Origin: Caballeronia sp. dw_276
Lineage (GTDB): Bacteria > Pseudomonadota > Gammaproteobacteria > Burkholderiales > Burkholderiaceae
Direction: 5' to 3'
DNA: 64,000 nt
Assembly: GCF_018449635.1 (NCBI RefSeq)
Contig: NZ_JAAVUV010000004.1
Coordinates: 496,001-560,000 of the forward strand
The stretch's first letter is position 1. Each line of letters starts with the position of its first letter. Below the pieces are notes generated by a model. It was not told the DNA's origin. It made no database searches and worked only from the letters and a program-made list of their open reading frames with translations. Positions 60,137-64,000 of the stretch are shown piece by piece. Made by a program: the position numbers and the translations under genes.

Positions 60137-61071
60137 TGTTCACAACCAGCAAAAAACGACGCGCTTTAACTGATCAAGATCGCAATTGTCATCTGTCGCT
60201 CTCAAAGCGTATGGAAGAGCCACATGCGTCCGGCCGGGTGATACGGATGAACTCCTCCTACGTGGAACTTGTTGATGGGATCTATTCAAACCGTGGAATG
60301 ATGAGTGCGTTCGGCGTATTTGCAGTCGGGCTCAGCGCATTCGTTGTGATTTCACTTTTTCTTACTATCGTCACCCACTACCTGGATCCCAGCTGGGACC
60401 GTCACGACGAGTTCGAAATGTTGTCTTCCACGATTTCTGGCGCTGCAATTCTTTCGCTTCTTATCGCGGGAATTGTTGCTTTCAACCGTACGATTGGCGA
60501 ATGGTTCCGCTATACGCACTATCCCATGCGCTTCAATCGCCGTAACCGCATGGTCTACGTATTCCGAGGCGACGACACAGTGCTCGAAGCGCCATGGGAC
60601 GAGGTGTACTTCACCTTGCGAGTCAACAGTCAGGCGTTTGGTGTACGCACGCTGGGCATCTGCGGCCTCGTGCTAAAGGACCATCAGACGGTTGAAGAGA
60701 TGTTCGTGTTTGGCTACGCATCGAGCAGCCGTGACGATTGTCTTCGTCATTGGGAATTCATTCGTCGCTACATGGAAGAGGGTCCGCAAGCTGTGATCGA
60801 TGCACCAGGGTTTCGGTATTGCCTGCCCATTGCAGACAAGCGCGAGACGCTTTACGAGGGTTGGATAGCACTGGTTTCGAAAGACGCATGGAACCCCATT
60901 CTCAAATGGCTGATGCTGCCCTTTCACGTGCTGTTTTTTATCGGCCGCTTGGTGTGCCGTGTGACGAGCAAGGTGCCACTGTGGCCTGCCGATGTGGAAG
61001 CGGTGTGCAGGATCGCACCGGACGATCCCTATGTGCGTGATTCAAGTACAAACCCGGTGGGGTATAGATGA
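60136..61071 (+). CDS. Putative immunity membrane protein 1 (DUF6708-like)
   Basis: 311 residues from a GTG that overlaps the effector stop (TAGTG), so translation is coupled. Two hydrophobic helices lie near residues 58-80 and 98-118 on either side of a short loop (LDPSWDRHDE); a third hydrophobic patch (LKWLMLPFHVLFFIGRLVCRV) is near 255-275. The soluble parts contain RNRMVYVFRGDDTVLEAPWDEVYF. The family resembles DUF6708 proteins found next to type VI effectors. Inferred role: inner-membrane protein protecting the producer from the adjacent pore-forming effector. Evidence is position, coupling and membrane nature; no experiment is implied. Confidence 0.75.
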   Translation: MFTTSKKRRALTDQDRNCHLSLSKRMEEPHASGRVIRMNSSYVELVDGIYSNRGMMSAFGVFAVGLSAFVVISLFLTIVTHYLDPSWDRHDEFEMLSSTISGAAILSLLIAGIVAFNRTIGEWFRYTHYPMRFNRRNRMVYVFRGDDTVLEAPWDEVYFTLRVNSQAFGVRTLGICGLVLKDHQTVEEMFVFGYASSSRDDCLRHWEFIRRYMEEGPQAVIDAPGFRYCLPIADKRETLYEGWIALVSKDAWNPILKWLMLPFHVLFFIGRLVCRVTSKVPLWPADVEAVCRIAPDDPYVRDSSTNPVGYR

Positions 61072-61916
61072 AGTCGGAACTCGCGGTGTTCATTACGGAC
61101 GATATGCACAAGGAGCTAGCGAATATCACGGATCCGACTAAAAAGGTGGCGTGGCTGGTTGCGAACGTGACCACACCGGCAACCGCGCACGAGTATGCGG
61201 TTCTGAGGATTCAGACGAAGCTACCTGTGTTTGCGGCGGTATCCGAGGGAATACTTACGGCGATTGATATTGCTTGCAAGTACGCGGGCTGGAATCAGAT
61301 GCTGGTTGATGAGGCGAAGGCGCTGTCATTCCAGAAGACGTGGGCGCAAGACGTTCGGGTGACACTGGGAGGCGCGCTGTATGTCGGTGCGATGGGTACC
61401 GGAGTCGGCAATGTTGTGAAAGCCTATGGCACATGGCGCAACTTATATGCGACGGGAATGGCGGAGCGGATTGCGGGCGAGCAACTGGCGGGACGCGCGG
61501 GTATTGCGCTGCGCGTAGCGGGGGCTTTGACGGCGGCGGTGTCGGGGGGCGTGGCAGCGATGGATCTCGCGGACGCTAATCGAAGTCGGTCGGTAGGGAA
61601 GTACGAATTGGCAGGACTTCAACTGCTCTCGGGCCTTGCAGGTATTGCAGCTGCTGTCTTCTCTATTTTGGCTGGTGGAAGCGCAGGAAGTGCCGCAGTG
61701 GTCGGAGGATTAAGCGTAACTGGTTGGGGAGTCTTGCTGGCTATTGTTTTGGTTGCCCTCGCTATGGCGATTGACCACATTAGGGGAGATGCCTTCGCCC
61801 AATGGCTCGAACGTTGCTATTGGGGCACGCTGGACGCAGGCCGATATTCTGATCCGGATCGGGAGCGGACGGATTTCAATAAAGCCATGACGGGATTTCG
61901 ATGTTCACCACAATGA
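61068..61916 (+). CDS. Orphan effector tip 1 (C-terminal fragment of the VasX-like effector)
   Basis: 282 residues from an ATG overlapping the immunity 1 stop (ATGA). It aligns from residue 4 with effector residues from about 743: ELAVFITDDMHKEL, then near identity through ALRVAGALTAAVSG. It then diverges (GVAAMDLADANRSRSVGKYE, LSGLAGIAAAVFSILAGG) and returns to similarity at GLSVTGWGVLLAIVLVALAMAIDH and AQWLERCYWG. The frame ends inside the next immunity gene, overlapping it by 16 bases with a tail (FRCSPQ) unlike the effector end. It lacks the N-terminal marker, so it cannot be delivered as the parent is. It may be a donor for tip exchange, or a small membrane protein if translated. Confidence 0.75.
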   Translation: MKSELAVFITDDMHKELANITDPTKKVAWLVANVTTPATAHEYAVLRIQTKLPVFAAVSEGILTAIDIACKYAGWNQMLVDEAKALSFQKTWAQDVRVTLGGALYVGAMGTGVGNVVKAYGTWRNLYATGMAERIAGEQLAGRAGIALRVAGALTAAVSGGVAAMDLADANRSRSVGKYELAGLQLLSGLAGIAAAVFSILAGGSAGSAAVVGGLSVTGWGVLLAIVLVALAMAIDHIRGDAFAQWLERCYWGTLDAGRYSDPDRERTDFNKAMTGFRCSPQ

Positions 61917-62839
61917 AAAAACTACGCCCGTTGAGTGATCGGGATCATGAGTGGCATTTGTCAATTTTCGACAGCACCGTTGAACCCCACGCATCGGGTC
62001 GGGTCATCCGCATGAACTCGACATACTTGGAGCTAGTCGACGGGTTCTATGCGAATCGAGGAATGCTGAGTGTAGTCGGGATATTCGGCGTGAGCATCCT
62101 CCTTATTTTTCTCATGGTTTCGTGGTGGTCGACTTATTTCGACTTCTATCTAAACCCAAATTGGGATCGTCATGACGAGGTCCAAATGCTTTCATTTATG
62201 GGTTTTGCTACCGTCATTATCGGTTTGTTCATAACAGGTTTAGTTGTCTTCTATCGTGCGATCGGGGAATGGTTTCGCTATACACACTACCCCATGCGCT
62301 TCAATCGCCGTAACCGCATGGTTTATGTATTTCGAGGCGACGACACCGTGCTCGAAGCGCCATGGGACGAGGTGTACTTCACCTTGCGAGTCAACAGTCA
62401 GGCGTTCGGTGTTCGGACCTTGGGCATCTGCGGCCTGTTGATGAAGGACCCGAAGACCGTCAAAGAAATGTTTGTATTCGGCTATGCGTCGAGCAGTCGC
62501 GACTACTGCCTGCGCCATTGGGAGTTCATCCGTCGTTATATGGAAGAAGGCCCGCAAGCGGTGATCGATGCACCAGGGTTTCAGTATTGCCTGCCCATCG
62601 CGAACAAGCGCGAGACGCTTTACGAAGGTTGGGTGGCGCTGGTATCGCGAGATGCGTGGAATCCCGTTCTCAAGTGGCTGATGCTGCCATTTCACGTGCT
62701 GTTTTTCGTCGGCCGCTTGGTGTGCCGTGTAACGAGCAAGGTGCCACTGTGGCCTGCTGATGTAGAAGCGGCGTGCAGGATTGCACCGGACGATGCCTAC
62801 GTGCGTGATTCAAGTACGAACCCAGTGGGATATCGATGA
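61901..62839 (+). CDS. Putative immunity membrane protein 2 (DUF6708-like)
   Basis: 312 residues, paralogous to immunity 1. The C-terminal two thirds (from FRYTHYPMRFNRRNRMVYVF to the end NPVGYR) is almost identical, whereas the two N-terminal membrane helices differ strongly (GIFGVSILLIFLMVSWWSTYF and FATVIIGLFITGLVVFYRA). It starts inside the orphan tip 1 gene. Inferred to match the specificity of orphan tip 1. Confidence 0.75.
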   Translation: MFTTMKKLRPLSDRDHEWHLSIFDSTVEPHASGRVIRMNSTYLELVDGFYANRGMLSVVGIFGVSILLIFLMVSWWSTYFDFYLNPNWDRHDEVQMLSFMGFATVIIGLFITGLVVFYRAIGEWFRYTHYPMRFNRRNRMVYVFRGDDTVLEAPWDEVYFTLRVNSQAFGVRTLGICGLLMKDPKTVKEMFVFGYASSSRDYCLRHWEFIRRYMEEGPQAVIDAPGFQYCLPIANKRETLYEGWVALVSRDAWNPVLKWLMLPFHVLFFVGRLVCRVTSKVPLWPADVEAACRIAPDDAYVRDSSTNPVGYR

Positions 62840-63597
62840 AGGTGGCGTGGCTGGTTGCGAACGTGACCACACCGGCGACCGCGCACGAGTATGCGGTTCT
62901 GAGAATTCAGACGAAGCTACCTGTGTTTGCGGCGGTATCTGAGGGAATACTTACGGCTATCGATGTAGCTTGCAAGTACGCCGGCTGGAATCAGATGCTG
63001 GTCGATGAGGCGAAGGCGCTGGCATTCCAGAAGACGTGGGCGCAGGACGTTAGGGTGACACTGGGAGGCGCGCTGTATGTAGGTGCGATGGGTACCGGAG
63101 TCGGCAATGTTGTGAAAGCCTATGGCACATGGCGCAACTTATATGCGACGGGAATGGCGGAGCGGATTGCGGGCGAGCGACTGGCGGAACGCGCTGGCAT
63201 TGCGCTGCGCATGGCGGGGGCTTTGACGGCGGCGGTGTCCGGGGTGGTGGCAATGATGGATCTCGCAGACGGCGCAAAGAATGTGATGGTGAAATGGGAA
63301 TTGGCGAGCCTGCAGATTCTTTCGGGCGCAACTGGAGCGATCGCAACGGTCGCTTCTTTCTGGGCGGCGCTCGCTACAGATGGCAGTGCAACGTTGGTTG
63401 CTGGACTCAGTTTGACTGGATGGGGCGTGGTGTTGGCAGTGGTTTTGATCGCACTGGCCATCGCGATCGATCACGTTAAAGGCGATAACTTCGTGCAGTG
63501 GTTGGAGCGCTGTTTCTGGGGCTCGCTGCCCTCCGGCCGTTACACAGATCAGCGAACCGAGCAGGCCGATTTCAACGAAGCGATGGCGAGTGTCTAA
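62836..63597 (+). CDS. Orphan effector tip 2
   Basis: 253 residues from an ATG overlapping the immunity 2 stop (ATGA). It starts 24 codons later than orphan tip 1 relative to the effector (KVAWLVANVTTPATAHEYA, effector residue about 765) and has exactly the length of the effector from there. The middle part differs (VVAMMDLADGAKNVMVKWE, LSGATGAIATVASFWAAL) and the end (GSLPSGRYTDQRTEQADF) is closer to the effector end than orphan 1. No frameshift or stop is seen. The stop overlaps the next immunity start (TAATG). Confidence 0.75.
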   Translation: MKVAWLVANVTTPATAHEYAVLRIQTKLPVFAAVSEGILTAIDVACKYAGWNQMLVDEAKALAFQKTWAQDVRVTLGGALYVGAMGTGVGNVVKAYGTWRNLYATGMAERIAGERLAERAGIALRMAGALTAAVSGVVAMMDLADGAKNVMVKWELASLQILSGATGAIATVASFWAALATDGSATLVAGLSLTGWGVVLAVVLIALAIAIDHVKGDNFVQWLERCFWGSLPSGRYTDQRTEQADFNEAMASV

Positions 63598-64000
63598 TGT
63601 TTACGACAAGTAAAAAGGAACGCCTACTGAGCGATCAGGACCGTGATTGGCATGTAGCTGTTAACAAGCGCGCTGCCGAGCCACACGGGTCGGGCCGAGT
63701 GATCCGAATGAATTCTATATACCTGGAACTCGTCGACGGAATCTACCCGAATCGCGGAATGATGAGCTCGGCTGGGATCTTCGCAGTCGGGATGTTCCTA
63801 TTTGCGATAACGGCAATTGCGCATGGAGTTATTTTCGGTTTTTATTTAAATCCTGACTGGGATCGTCACGACGAAATCCCTATGTTGTCATCTATGGGAC
63901 TTGTAACAATCACTTGTGCTCTACTTCTAGCCGGAGTAGTCGCGTTCAACCGCAATATCGGCGAATGGTTCCGCTATACGCACTATCCCATGCGCTTCAA
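63597..64000 (+). CDS. Putative immunity membrane protein 3, cut by the right edge
   Basis: 134 codons are visible, starting MFTTSKKERLLSDQDRDWH at an ATG overlapping the stop of orphan tip 2. It is a third member of the DUF6708-like family: SGRVIRMNSIYLELVDGIYPNRGMM is conserved. Its two helices (GIFAVGMFLFAITAIAHGVI; LVTITCALLLAGVVAFN) differ from those of copies 1 and 2. The sequence ends in the conserved FRYTHYPMRF. Confidence 0.75.
   Translation, partial: MFTTSKKERLLSDQDRDWHVAVNKRAAEPHGSGRVIRMNSIYLELVDGIYPNRGMMSSAGIFAVGMFLFAITAIAHGVIFGFYLNPDWDRHDEIPMLSSMGLVTITCALLLAGVVAFNRNIGEWFRYTHYPMRF

Larger units (their letters stand above)
59309..64000 (+). repeat. Tandem array of effector-tip plus immunity-gene units
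   Basis: The 3' end of the effector gene and the immunity gene recur in direct tandem. The marker AAGGTGGCGTGG lies at 59375, 61143 and 62839, and the immunity marker ATGGTTYCGC at 60501, 62269 and 63965, giving periods of 1768 and 1696 bp. The 72-bp difference equals the shorter 5' end of the third tip. Nucleotide identity is near complete over most of each tip's first 150 codons and the last 200 codons of the immunity genes, and drops in the hydrophobic parts. The array runs off the right edge. Confidence 0.92.

Noticed and set aside
61068..63597. Orphan tips as pseudogenes
   Set aside because: Both have intact frames with overlapping start and stop codons, so they are listed as coding fragments rather than broken genes.

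Overview
The window reads as a chromosomal or chromid segment from a GC-rich betaproteobacterium of the Burkholderiaceae (Burkholderia sensu lato, most like Caballeronia/Paraburkholderia). The assignment rests on the ornibactin/malleobactin-type siderophore genes, the FNR plus Usp low-oxygen block, the sulfonate/sulfate-ester genes, the VasX-like type VI effector module and the high GC with little non-coding DNA. It is inferred from gene content; no 16S or marker gene is present. I saw no tRNA, rRNA, CRISPR array or intact IS element.

Layout. 1-3.3 kb: a membrane-anchored protein cut by the left edge, a clan GH-A glycosidase lipoprotein, a 1.2-kb AT-rich gap, and a small superinfection-immunity-type membrane protein. 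3.3-10.3 kb: a PotABCD-type polyamine ABC importer (minus strand), divergent from a PuuE-like deacetylase, a GntR/FadR regulator and a flavin-reductase-fold protein. 10.3-15.1 kb (minus): DUF1275 protein, FNR-type regulator, NarL-type response regulator and three Usp proteins. A perfect FNR box lies about 100 bp before the first Usp gene. 15.4-16.6 kb: an XRE/MmyB regulator and an unknown small protein.

16.7-38.9 kb is a hydroxamate siderophore locus: a PvdE/OrbE-like exporter diverging from two NRPS genes (A-T-C-A-T-E-C-A-T and C-A-T-C-T), then ornithine N5-hydroxylase, TonB receptor, hydroxyornithine formyltransferase and an IucB/OrbL-like acyltransferase. Adenylation pocket residues read by eye give (hydroxy)Orn - Asp (epimerised) - Ser - hydroxyOrn, i.e. 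an ornibactin/malleobactin-like tetrapeptide. The region between exporter and synthetase carries two oppositely directed OrbS/PvdS-type promoter sequences. The sigma factor, MbtH protein, Asp beta-hydroxylase, ferri-siderophore importer and reductase expected in this family are not in the window.

39.0-52.9 kb is sulfur scavenging. An AhpD-like protein is followed on the plus strand by a polar-amino-acid-type ABC binding protein and two permeases (no ATPase), an SfnB/DszC-like flavin monooxygenase and a TauD-type dioxygenase. Convergent to them, on the minus strand, are a TonB receptor, an LLM monooxygenase, a second TauD/AtsK-type dioxygenase, a binding protein, two permeases and an ATPase. 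A strong hairpin separates the two blocks.

53.7-64.0 kb is a type VI secretion effector module: VgrG, DUF4123 adaptor, a 1017-residue VasX-like pore-forming effector and a membrane immunity protein. It is followed by a tandem array in which the effector's C-terminal tip plus the immunity gene is repeated (period 1768 bp, then 1696 bp). The orphan tips keep start codons overlapping the preceding immunity stop. The hydrophobic segments of tips and immunity proteins differ between repeats while their flanks stay almost identical. This array, which continues past the right edge, is the most unusual structure in the window.
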